Below are positions 1 to 5,275 of a stretch of DNA of 7,678 nt, one piece after another. Origin of the DNA: Bacillota bacterium (GTDB lineage Bacteria; Bacillota; Clostridia; Oscillospirales; Ruminococcaceae); the NCBI GenBank assembly GCA_023413185.1, contig JAEZQD010000039.1, positions 1 to 7,678 on the forward strand, read 5' to 3'. Every line of letters begins with the position of its first letter. Position 1 is the first letter of the stretch. A model generated the notes under the pieces. The model was not told where the DNA came from, made no database searches, and was given only the letters and a program-made list of their open reading frames with translations. Both the position numbers and the translations under genes were made by a program.

Positions 1-11
1 GGGGAGCAACA

Positions 12-1106
12 ATGGCATCGGTTGGCGAAATTTACGGCTACCTTGACCGGATCGCACCCTTTAAGCAACAGGAAAAATGGGACAACTCCGGTCTTTTGAC
101 CGGCGACAAGCAGCAGCAGGTGACAAAATGTCTGCTTGCCTTGGACATCACAAACGATGTGGTCAACGAGGCGGTGATTTCGGGCGCGCGCCTGATTATC
201 AGCCATCACCCCGTCATATTTGACGCGCTTAAATCGGTTACCGCGCAGAGCGAGCCGGTGGTATACCGCATGATTAAGCACGACATCTCCGCCATATGCG
301 CCCACACCAACCTTGACCTGGCGCAGGGCGGGGTAAACGATGTGCTCGCGCAGGCACTGGGGCTAAGACAGCTTAAGGGGCTTAAAAGCATCCCCACCGA
401 CGAATACTTTAAGATTGTGGTGTTTGTCCCCAAAAAGGATGCCGAGAATGTCAAGCGTGCCATGGCGGCGGCAGGCGCCGGGGCGTACGGCAACTATACC
501 GACTGCTCGTTTGAGGTTACCGGTAAGGGGGTGTTCCGCCCCGGGGAACAGGCGCATCCGTTTATCGGCAAGCTGGGCACCGCCAAGGAGGTGCGCGAGG
601 CGCGCATCGAGATGATCTGCCCGAAAAGCAGCCTATCTTCGGTGGTTGCAACCATGAAAAAGGCGCACCCCTATGAGGAGCCCGCCTACGATATCTTTAT
701 CAACCACGCCATGAAGGACAGCATCTCTCTGGGCAGGGTGGGCGTGCTTGATAAGCCGATGAACCCCGATGACTTTGCCGCCTTTGTCGCCCAGCGCATC
801 CGCGCAAGGGGTGTGCGGTTTACCAAAGGCAGTGCACCGGTTAAGACGGTCGCGGTGTGCGGCGGTTCGGGCGGAGAGTACCTTTCGTCTGCCGTCGCGG
901 CGGGCTGTGATGCCTACGTGACGGGTGACGTCAAGCACAATGTGTTTATCGACGCGAAGAACAAGGACATTACGCTTGTGGACGCGGGGCATTTTGCCAC
1001 CGAGATGCTGGCGGTTTCGGTGCTGAAGAACCGGCTGCAGAACCAGTTTTCGGATGTGGAGTTTATCCTCGGCAAATCCTCCATGGAACCGATTAGCTAT
1101 GTATAA
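12..1106 (+). CDS. Nif3-like dinuclear metal centre protein (YqfO type)
   Basis: This is a 364-residue member of the Nif3/YqfO/YbgI family, which forms toroidal hexamers with a two-metal site per subunit. Members are often called GTP cyclohydrolase 1 type 2 homologues, but the physiological reaction is not settled. The expected metal ligands are visible: His65-His66 in ISHHPVIF, Asp102 in AHTNLDLAQGG, and His327 and Glu331 in DAGHFATEM. Residues about 130-240 form the inserted CutA1/PII-like domain that separates the long YqfO form from short YbgI; its signature AHPYEEPAYD lies at 219-228. The length fits the long form. The ATG at 12 has a GGGGAG ribosome binding site at 1-6. In Firmicutes this gene commonly follows trmK, which would lie to the left of the window. 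Family assignment is firm; the biochemical role is not. Confidence 0.95.
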   Translation: MASVGEIYGYLDRIAPFKQQEKWDNSGLLTGDKQQQVTKCLLALDITNDVVNEAVISGARLIISHHPVIFDALKSVTAQSEPVVYRMIKHDISAICAHTNLDLAQGGVNDVLAQALGLRQLKGLKSIPTDEYFKIVVFVPKKDAENVKRAMAAAGAGAYGNYTDCSFEVTGKGVFRPGEQAHPFIGKLGTAKEVREARIEMICPKSSLSSVVATMKKAHPYEEPAYDIFINHAMKDSISLGRVGVLDKPMNPDDFAAFVAQRIRARGVRFTKGSAPVKTVAVCGGSGGEYLSSAVAAGCDAYVTGDVKHNVFIDAKNKDITLVDAGHFATEMLAVSVLKNRLQNQFSDVEFILGKSSMEPISYV

Positions 1107-1111
1107 TGCCG

Positions 1112-1147
1112 CGCGCCGCAAATCGGATTGCGGCGCGTGTGATTTTT
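1112..1147 (+). terminator. Possible intrinsic terminator after the Nif3-like gene
   Basis: A perfect 10-bp GC-rich stem (CGCGCCGCAA at 1112-1121 with TTGCGGCGCG at 1128-1137, 6-nt loop) begins six bases after the stop codon. The five-T run comes late, at 1143-1147, about five bases beyond the stem. This may therefore be a weak or partial terminator that lets some transcription continue into rqcH. Confidence 0.6.
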
Positions 1148-1164
1148 GAAACGGAGAATGCGGT

Positions 1165-2925
1165 ATGGCACTGGACGGAGCAACCCTGTCGCTGATAAAG
1201 CAAGAGATTATACAGACTGCGCTTGACGCAAGGGTGGATAAGATTCACAAGCCCTCAAAGGACGAGCTGATTATACAGATGCGTGCAAAGGGCGGCAATG
1301 TGCGGCTTTTGCTGAGCGCTGGTGCGGAGGGCGCGCGCATTCATTTTACCCAAAACGCGCCCGAAAACCCGCAGACCCCGCCCATGTTCTGCATGCTGCT
1401 GCGCAAGCACCTTTCGGGGGCGCGGTTGTGCGCCGTGCGTCAGCAGGGGCTTGACCGCGTGCTGTTTTTGGACTTTGCCGCGACCAGCGAGATGGGCGAC
1501 ACCGTTACGCTGACGCTGTGCATCGAGATTATGGGCAGGCACTCCAACATCATCTTTATCGGTGAGGGCGGCAGGATTATCGACTCGGTCAAGCGCGTGG
1601 GGCTCGAAACCTCCAGCGTGCGCCAGATTCTGCCCGGCATGACCTATACATTGCCCCCGTCACAAGCGCGGCTTTGCCTGCTTGACACCGATCCGCAGGA
1701 TGTGGCGCGCGCCGTGATGGACGCGCGTGACGGCGAGCTTTCCAAGGTGCTGATGTCGGTGCTCGAGGGCGTTTCGCCAATTCTTGCGCGGGAGATTGCG
1801 TCGTTTGCCACCAAAGGTGTGCCGCTGCTAAAAAGCGAGCTGACACCCGAGCATTGGGAGCGCCTTGCCTTTTTTACTTGCAGCGTACGGGACATCCTGC
1901 AAAACGGCAATGCCACCCCCACCGTGGTGCTCGACGAAACAGGCAAACCGATGGACTTTTCGTTTCTTTCGGTCACCCAGTATGGGGGCAAGCTGCAAAC
2001 GGTAGCGTACAAAAGCTTTTCGGAGCTGCTTGATGTATTCTATTGCGAGCGTGGGCGCATCGAGCGCATGCGTCAGCGGTGTCACGACCTGCTAAAGCAG
2101 TTAACCGGCACATTGGAGCGCACCACCCGCCGCGTAGCAAACCAGCGCGAGGAGCTTAAGACCTCCAAGGGTCGCCAGGAGCTTAAGATAAAAGGCGACC
2201 TGCTGAGCGCGAACATCTACCGCATTGCAAAGGGCGACCTGTTTGCACGGGTAGAGAATTTTTACGAACAGGACCTGCCCGAGATGGAGATCGCGCTTGA
2301 CCCCGTGCTTACACCCCAGCAGAATGTGCAACGGTACTATCAGGAGTACCGCAAGGCGGCAACCGCGGAGGATAAGCTGAAGGAGCAGATTGCGCTCGGC
2401 GAGCAGGAGCTTTCGTACCTGGAATCGGTGCTTGACGTACTAAACCGCAGCGCGGGCGAGCAGGAGCTGCTTGAGGTGCGCGAGGAGCTGATTGCACAGG
2501 GCTATCTGCGCCGGCGCGGTCAGGGTAAGGCGGCAAAGACGAAGTTACAGGGTCCACTGCGCTACCGTTCTTCCGACGGCTTTTTGATCCTGGTAGGGCG
2601 AAACAACATCGCCAACGACCGCCTGACCCTGCGCGACGCAAAGAAGCAGGATATCTGGATGCACACCCACGTGATACCCGGCTCTCATACCGTGCTCGTC
2701 ACCGACGGCAAGACCCCGACCCCGCTTGCGATGGAGCAGGCGGCGATGATAGCGGCGTACCACAGCAAGGCGCGCGAAAGCGCACAGGTGCCGGTGGACT
2801 ACACCGAGATAAAGAACGTTAAAAAGCTGCAGGGCGCAAAGCCGGGATTGGTGATATACGAGCCCTACAAAACCATCTTTGTTTCCCCCGCGGCACAGCA
2901 GGTCGCCGCGCTGGAAGAAAAATAG
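1165..2925 (+). CDS. rqcH: Ribosome quality control factor RqcH (NFACT / FbpA-like protein)
   Basis: This 586-residue protein matches the NFACT family (bacterial RqcH, formerly fibronectin-binding protein A / YloA). In Bacillus RqcH binds obstructed 50S subunits carrying peptidyl-tRNA and recruits tRNA-Ala to add alanine tails that mark stalled chains for degradation. Visible parts are: NFACT-N at about 1-220, with the Asp97-Arg98 pair needed for tailing in the Bacillus protein and the conserved EIMGRHSNIIF at 121-131; a helical/coiled-coil middle at about 290-450; and NFACT-R at about 465-575, with GRNNIANDRLTLR, DIWMHTHVIPGSH and AKPGLVIYEPYKTIFV. Length matches the family, roughly 560-590 residues. 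The ATG at 1165 follows a GGAG at 1153-1156. All hallmark motifs are intact, so the protein should be functional. Older annotations calling it an adhesin reflect the FbpA name. Confidence 0.96.
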   Translation: MALDGATLSLIKQEIIQTALDARVDKIHKPSKDELIIQMRAKGGNVRLLLSAGAEGARIHFTQNAPENPQTPPMFCMLLRKHLSGARLCAVRQQGLDRVLFLDFAATSEMGDTVTLTLCIEIMGRHSNIIFIGEGGRIIDSVKRVGLETSSVRQILPGMTYTLPPSQARLCLLDTDPQDVARAVMDARDGELSKVLMSVLEGVSPILAREIASFATKGVPLLKSELTPEHWERLAFFTCSVRDILQNGNATPTVVLDETGKPMDFSFLSVTQYGGKLQTVAYKSFSELLDVFYCERGRIERMRQRCHDLLKQLTGTLERTTRRVANQREELKTSKGRQELKIKGDLLSANIYRIAKGDLFARVENFYEQDLPEMEIALDPVLTPQQNVQRYYQEYRKAATAEDKLKEQIALGEQELSYLESVLDVLNRSAGEQELLEVREELIAQGYLRRRGQGKAAKTKLQGPLRYRSSDGFLILVGRNNIANDRLTLRDAKKQDIWMHTHVIPGSHTVLVTDGKTPTPLAMEQAAMIAAYHSKARESAQVPVDYTEIKNVKKLQGAKPGLVIYEPYKTIFVSPAAQQVAALEEK

Positions 2926-2937
2926 TCAGCATACAAA

Positions 2938-2968
2938 ACGGGGCGAACGCGCATGGCGTTCGCCCCGT
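2938..2968 (-). terminator. Intrinsic terminator of the lysis-type module
   Basis: A perfect 13-bp stem (2938-2950 with 2956-2968, 5-nt loop) lies just past the amidase stop codon. Read on the minus strand it is followed by TTTTGTAT, a usable U-tract. Read on the plus strand the hairpin is followed by GAACCGTT with no T-run, so it should terminate minus-strand transcripts well and rqcH transcripts poorly, if at all. Confidence 0.8.
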
Positions 2969-2974
2969 GAACCG

Positions 2975-3631
2975 TTATAACGAAATGACGATACTTGTAA
3001 AGCCCTGCTCCCGCAGTTTGGCGGCGTTTAAGGTATACGTTTTGCCGTCGGACGGCGGTTGCGGGTCGATGGGTTTGTCGTTGTACTCGTAGCCCAAGAA
3101 GCTGCTGCAGCCGCGTACAATGGCAGTGCAGATCTCCTTCGTCTTCTGGTCGAAGATGGCGTTATCGCTGTCGCTTGTCACAAACCCGAGCTCCAGCAGC
3201 ATACTGGGCATTACGGTATCGCGGTTTACGGCGTACTCGCCGCTGCCGCTCGCATGCCCCAGCTTAACACCCCGGTTTGTAAAGCCAAGCGACGCAAGGC
3301 GGGATAAAATGTCCGACCCCCAGGCTTTGTAGGTCTGCGGAGCCTGCGAGTGCAGCCAGATCTCCGCGCCATTCGCAGAAGGGTCTTTAAACCCGTTGCG
3401 GTGGCAGGAAAGAAACAGATCGCAGTTCTCGTTGTTGGCAAGCGCCGTTCGGTGCGCAAGAATGATTCTGCTGTCGTCGTCCCGCGTTAAAACCGTCTGC
3501 CACCCCTGTGCAAGGAATTGCCTGTTTAGCTCGAGCCCCAGCGCAAGGTTGTCGTCCTTTTCCATACGCTTGCCTGATACAGTGCCCGGGTCATTTGCGC
3601 CATGACCGGGGTCGATGCATACCTTTGGCAT
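2975..3631 (-). CDS. N-acetylmuramoyl-L-alanine amidase (Amidase_3), endolysin-like
   Basis: A zinc-dependent amidase that cuts the bond between N-acetylmuramic acid and L-alanine in peptidoglycan. Numbering from the ATG at 3631 (218 residues), the Amidase_3 signature is complete: His10 in IDPGHG, Glu24, His77 in LSCHRNG as zinc ligands, and catalytic Glu147 in MLLELGFVTS. No signal peptide is present, as expected for a phage-type endolysin that relies on a holin to reach the wall. The catalytic domain ends near residue 180. It is followed by a Pro/Asp linker and a short tail (about 195-218) that matches no wall-binding repeat I recognise. The ATG at 3631 is preferred over a TTG at 3664, because the AAGGAGAG ribosome binding site at 3650-3643 lies between them. 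It sits 39 nt after the holin gene and is last in the module. A sporulation or housekeeping wall hydrolase is the main alternative, but the holin neighbour argues for a lysis cassette. Confidence 0.92.
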   Translation of the reverse strand: MPKVCIDPGHGANDPGTVSGKRMEKDDNLALGLELNRQFLAQGWQTVLTRDDDSRIILAHRTALANNENCDLFLSCHRNGFKDPSANGAEIWLHSQAPQTYKAWGSDILSRLASLGFTNRGVKLGHASGSGEYAVNRDTVMPSMLLELGFVTSDSDNAIFDQKTKEICTAIVRGCSSFLGYEYNDKPIDPQPPSDGKTYTLNAAKLREQGFTSIVISL

Positions 3632-3670
3632 CGGCGTCCCCCCTCTCCTTATTTTGGTTCGCAACCACGC

Positions 3671-3967
3671 CTAGTCCGTTCTGCTTGGCTGCTTCATGAC
3701 GGTCTGGTCAAAGTATACGCTGCCCGCCGCGCAGAGCACCCCTTGTGTCAGCCCCACAAACAACCCCATCAGCACATCCTGAAACCCCGTTATCACGGTG
3801 GTTGCAATCACCCAGATAACGGCAAGCAAAACACCCGCCCCACCAAGGCTTATGGGGATATACTTATCCTTGACGTGCTCGCTCTTTTTTAGCCCTACCC
3901 CGATAAAATACAGCACTGGAATCAGGATTAGCAGCTCAGGCTTAATGAATACGGAATAATCGCTCAT
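3671..3967 (-). CDS. Phage-type holin (Hol44/holin superfamily V-like)
   Basis: A 98-residue, strongly hydrophobic protein with three predicted membrane segments (about 11-26, 37-56 and 63-85) and a short polar C-terminus. Its pattern, LILIPVLYFIGVGLKK, a short charged loop, then a glycine-rich second helix and a C-terminal helix running into SVYFDQTVMKQ, resembles the Phage_holin_5_2 (Hol44) family of Gram-positive phages. Those proteins open the membrane so that a cytoplasmic endolysin can reach the wall. The start codon overlaps the stop of the upstream gene (ATGA, 3967-3964), giving translational coupling. A strong AGGAGGA ribosome binding site lies at 3980-3974. An amidase gene directly downstream supports the call. 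The family assignment comes from pattern recognition and should be tested by profile search. Confidence 0.8.
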   Translation of the reverse strand: MSDYSVFIKPELLILIPVLYFIGVGLKKSEHVKDKYIPISLGGAGVLLAVIWVIATTVITGFQDVLMGLFVGLTQGVLCAAGSVYFDQTVMKQPSRTD

Positions 3968-4173
3968 CTCAAATCCTCCTTTAATTCATCAATGCGGCCG
4001 TGCGCAAGTCTTGTGCTCTCCTCTAATCTATATAGTCTTTCGATGAAATTATTATGCTTTTCAAGCTGTTTTTCAATATACTTTATCTTGGTTTGAAACT
4101 GACCGTACACCACGCCGAATGTGACGGCGTAGATGATAATCTGTATCCAGAATTCCATGCTTGGGGTATCCAT
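3964..4173 (-). CDS. Small membrane/coiled-coil protein of a phage lysis module
   Basis: A 69-residue protein with one N-terminal membrane segment (about 6-24) followed by a charged, probably coiled-coil helix (about 27-68). The stretch EKHNNFIERLYRLEE, followed by HGRIDELKEDL, resembles small proteins found next to holin genes in clostridial phages. The topology, anchor first and helix after, is like BhlA/UviB rather than XhlA, whose anchor is C-terminal. In such cassettes these proteins are thought to act as accessory holins or holin modulators; that role is inferred here. The ATG at 4173 has a GAGGTG ribosome binding site at 4186-4181. The 3' end overlaps the holin start by four bases. Base composition is visibly more AT-rich than the flanking housekeeping genes, consistent with a foreign origin. 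Confidence 0.75.
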   Translation of the reverse strand: MDTPSMEFWIQIIIYAVTFGVVYGQFQTKIKYIEKQLEKHNNFIERLYRLEESTRLAHGRIDELKEDLR

Positions 4174-4207
4174 GCTTTTTCACCTCTCTGTTCTATTTTA
4201 TTCTGAT

Positions 4208-4371
4208 AACGGTTCATTGTGTATAATGAAATAGGAACGGTTGCTTGCTGATTCGATGTTTTTCGGGTTATTTGACAAATGCCTTATCGGCAATGCGGCA
4301 GCACAAACGGGTGCAGCATCTGTAATACAGATATAAAACGGAAAAGTTGCATAGTTTTTATAGCCAAACGG
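4208..4371 (+). repeat. Iterated AACGG motif (possible regulator sites)
   Basis: AACGG begins at 4208, 4236, 4306, 4337 and 4367. The first two copies extend to AACGGTT. The third and fifth extend to CAAACGGGT. The last three are spaced 31 and 30 bases apart, about three helical turns, and the first two are 28 apart. A reverse-orientation ACCGTT lies at 4464-4469, just after the rightward promoter. About 0.3 chance copies of a given 5-mer would be expected in a stretch this long, so the clustering may be functional. No protein is identified that would bind it. Confidence 0.35.
4251..4278 (-). promoter_or_regulatory. Candidate promoter for the lysis-type module
   Basis: On the minus strand, TTGTCA (4278-4273; five of six to the -35 consensus) is followed 16 bases later by TCGAAT (4256-4251; four of six to the -10 consensus). 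Transcription would begin near 4244, about 70 bases before the first gene of the module. The -10 is weak, so this is only a candidate. An activator or an alternative sigma factor is possible. Confidence 0.35.
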
Positions 4372-4430
4372 GTAAAAATCTATTTTTCGTTCTGATTCTT
4401 TTGCGGGGCTGTAAAAGAAACAAGTAATTG

Positions 4431-4439
4431 TGGTATAAT
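4431..4439 (+). promoter_or_regulatory. Extended -10 promoter of the thioesterase gene
   Basis: TGGTATAAT is a perfect TGn-TATAAT extended -10 element (TATAAT at 4434-4439). No good -35 hexamer sits 16-18 bases upstream, which is common for extended -10 promoters. Transcription would start near 4446, giving a leader of about 87 bases. That leader contains a small ACGGT-gtt-ACCGT inverted repeat at 4456-4468. Confidence 0.65.
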
Positions 4440-4532
4440 ATTTTCTGACAATGATACGGTGTTACCGTTTGGATATTCACCTATGAGGCCGGCACAATCA
4501 ATTAACCCGAACAAAGGGGGAGGAACAATTCC

Positions 4533-5012
4533 ATGGAGCAGCTTGAGCCAAAACGCGTCAGTGAGTCGGTAACCGAGCAGATACAGATTTTAATGCCGGA
4601 GCATATCAACGGCTACAACCGCCTGTTCGGCGGAAGACTGATGGAATGGATTGACGTGGTTGCGGCGGTGGTGGCGCGCCGTCACTCCGGCTGCAACGTA
4701 ACCACGGCGGCAATAGACAACCTTCAGTTCAAATCCGCTGCATATGTCAACACGACCATCCTGCTCAAGGGTCGTATTACCCATGTGGGTAAAACCTCCA
4801 TGGAGGTTAGGGTGGATACCTTTGCCGAAGACCTGTCCGGTCGTCGTCAGCTGGTTAACACCGCATATCTGGTGCTTGTCGCCCTGGATGAGAGCGAGCG
4901 TCCCACCACCGTTCGCGGACTGATTCTTGAAACCGAGCAGGATAAATGGGAATGGGAGGCGGGCGAGAAGCGCCATGCCTTAAGAAAGCAACGCCGCATA
5001 GAAGCGTACTGA
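4533..5012 (+). CDS. Acyl-CoA thioesterase, hotdog fold (YkhA/YciA-like)
   Basis: A 159-residue single-hotdog-domain protein of the acyl-CoA thioesterase family, which hydrolyses acyl-CoA to free acid and CoA in the cytoplasm. Typical motifs are NRLFGGRLMEWID at 29-41 (Asp41 is in the position usually treated as catalytic), VTTAAIDNLQF at 56-66, and VGKTSMEVRVDTFAED at 85-100. The last 25 residues are charged and rich in Lys/Arg/Glu, as in related proteins. The ATG at 4533 follows an excellent GGAGG at 4519-4523. It is transcribed alone, from an extended -10 promoter to a strong terminator. Substrate chain length cannot be told from the sequence; housekeeping release of CoA or membrane lipid adjustment are the usual suggestions. 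Confidence 0.9.
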   Translation: MEQLEPKRVSESVTEQIQILMPEHINGYNRLFGGRLMEWIDVVAAVVARRHSGCNVTTAAIDNLQFKSAAYVNTTILLKGRITHVGKTSMEVRVDTFAEDLSGRRQLVNTAYLVLVALDESERPTTVRGLILETEQDKWEWEAGEKRHALRKQRRIEAY

Positions 5013-5032
5013 CGCATAACCGTATACAAAGC

Positions 5033-5060
5033 AAAAAAGCAGCCGCGCGGCTGCTTTTTT
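5033..5060. terminator. Strong symmetrical intrinsic terminator
   Basis: A 16-base perfect palindrome (5039-5054) is flanked by six As on the left (5033-5038) and six Ts on the right (5055-5060). It gives a canonical terminator for the thioesterase transcript. Because the flanks are symmetrical, it can also stop transcription arriving on the minus strand from the sigma-factor operon. It begins 20 bases after the thioesterase stop codon. Confidence 0.92.
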
Positions 5061-5080
5061 GTCTTATATACTCAACAAAC

Positions 5081-5235
5081 TTCAAAACGAATCCGTTTTG
5101 AACCGCACAAAAAACCGTGCGGCGCCCACAAATGTGGGCGATTTGTGGAGTCTATAGTCAATAAACACGCCATCTGGCGTGCGGCAGGTACCTGCCGCTT
5201 GAGAACAGGGACTGTTTTCAAGTTTATTGACTATA
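5081..5235. repeat. Dense array of abutting hairpins, structured intergenic element
   Basis: Six hairpins follow one another almost without spacers. H1: 5081-5089 with 5094-5102 (9 bp). H2: 5103-5108 with 5117-5122 (6 bp). H3: 5123-5130 with 5133-5140 (8 bp, the innermost pair too close to form). H4: 5166-5172 with 5175-5181. H5: 5181-5198, an 18-base perfect palindrome. H6: 5198-5208 with 5212-5222, with a single G-U pair at 5203/5217 when read as plus-strand RNA. H4 to H6 are enclosed by a 14-bp perfect outer stem (5153-5166 with 5222-5235). Only 5141-5152 is an unpaired linker, and it has an alternative partner. The element lies between convergent genes and has no credible coding content. 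It could be a mobile or REP-like repeat, a structured non-coding RNA, or an elaborate 3' end. The sequence alone does not decide. Confidence 0.75.
5153..5235. mobile_element. MITE-like element with 14-bp terminal inverted repeats
   Basis: TATAGTCAATAAAC at 5153-5166 is the exact reverse complement of 5222-5235, bounding an 83-bp unit with no coding capacity. TA dinucleotides at both ends could be target duplications of the kind made by TA-targeting transposases. The interior is three back-to-back hairpins. The size, terminal repeats and lack of a gene fit a miniature inverted-repeat element. The alternative is a non-mobile cloverleaf-like RNA. Mobility cannot be shown without other copies. 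Confidence 0.4.
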
Positions 5236-5275
5236 TATGGTGTGCGATGTAAAGGCTTGTGCATGATAAACAGGG

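Larger units (their letters stand above)
4174..4532. other. Divergent regulatory intergenic region
   Basis: This 359-base AT-rich stretch separates the left-facing lysis-type module from the right-facing thioesterase gene. I see no credible coding sequence in it. It holds an extended -10 promoter to the right (4431-4439) and a weak promoter candidate to the left (4278-4251). It also holds a 6-bp inverted repeat TTCATT/AATGAA (4213-4218 and 4225-4230), a 9-base direct repeat CAAACGGGT (4304-4312 and 4365-4373), and five copies in total of the word AACGG in the same orientation. The length is generous for two simple promoters, so regulation by a DNA-binding protein is plausible. Confidence 0.6.

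Noticed and set aside
633..1121. 162-codon minus-strand open frame
   Set aside because: It is antisense to the well-supported Nif3-like gene. Its His/Arg-rich composition is typical of a shadow frame in GC-rich coding DNA.
3632..3664. TTG start giving an amidase 11 residues longer
   Set aside because: The extension is encoded across the obvious ribosome binding site, and the family domain begins directly at the ATG at 3631.
4222..4227. Second TATAAT on the plus strand as a promoter
   Set aside because: It has no TGn extension and no acceptable -35 at 15-19 bases upstream, and it is more than 300 bases from the gene. It also falls inside a small inverted repeat in AT-rich DNA.
5153..5235. 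Cloverleaf-like fold considered as a tRNA
   Set aside because: An outer stem with three inner hairpins mimics a tRNA shape, but the 14-bp outer stem, the missing T-loop GTTCGA-type sequence and the absence of a plausible anticodon arm rule it out.
5081..5235. CRISPR array
   Set aside because: The hairpins differ in sequence from each other, with no constant repeat and no regular spacers.
5082..5264. 60-codon minus-strand open frame across the hairpin element
   Set aside because: It is explained by the palindromic structure. It has no good ribosome binding site and no recognisable protein features.
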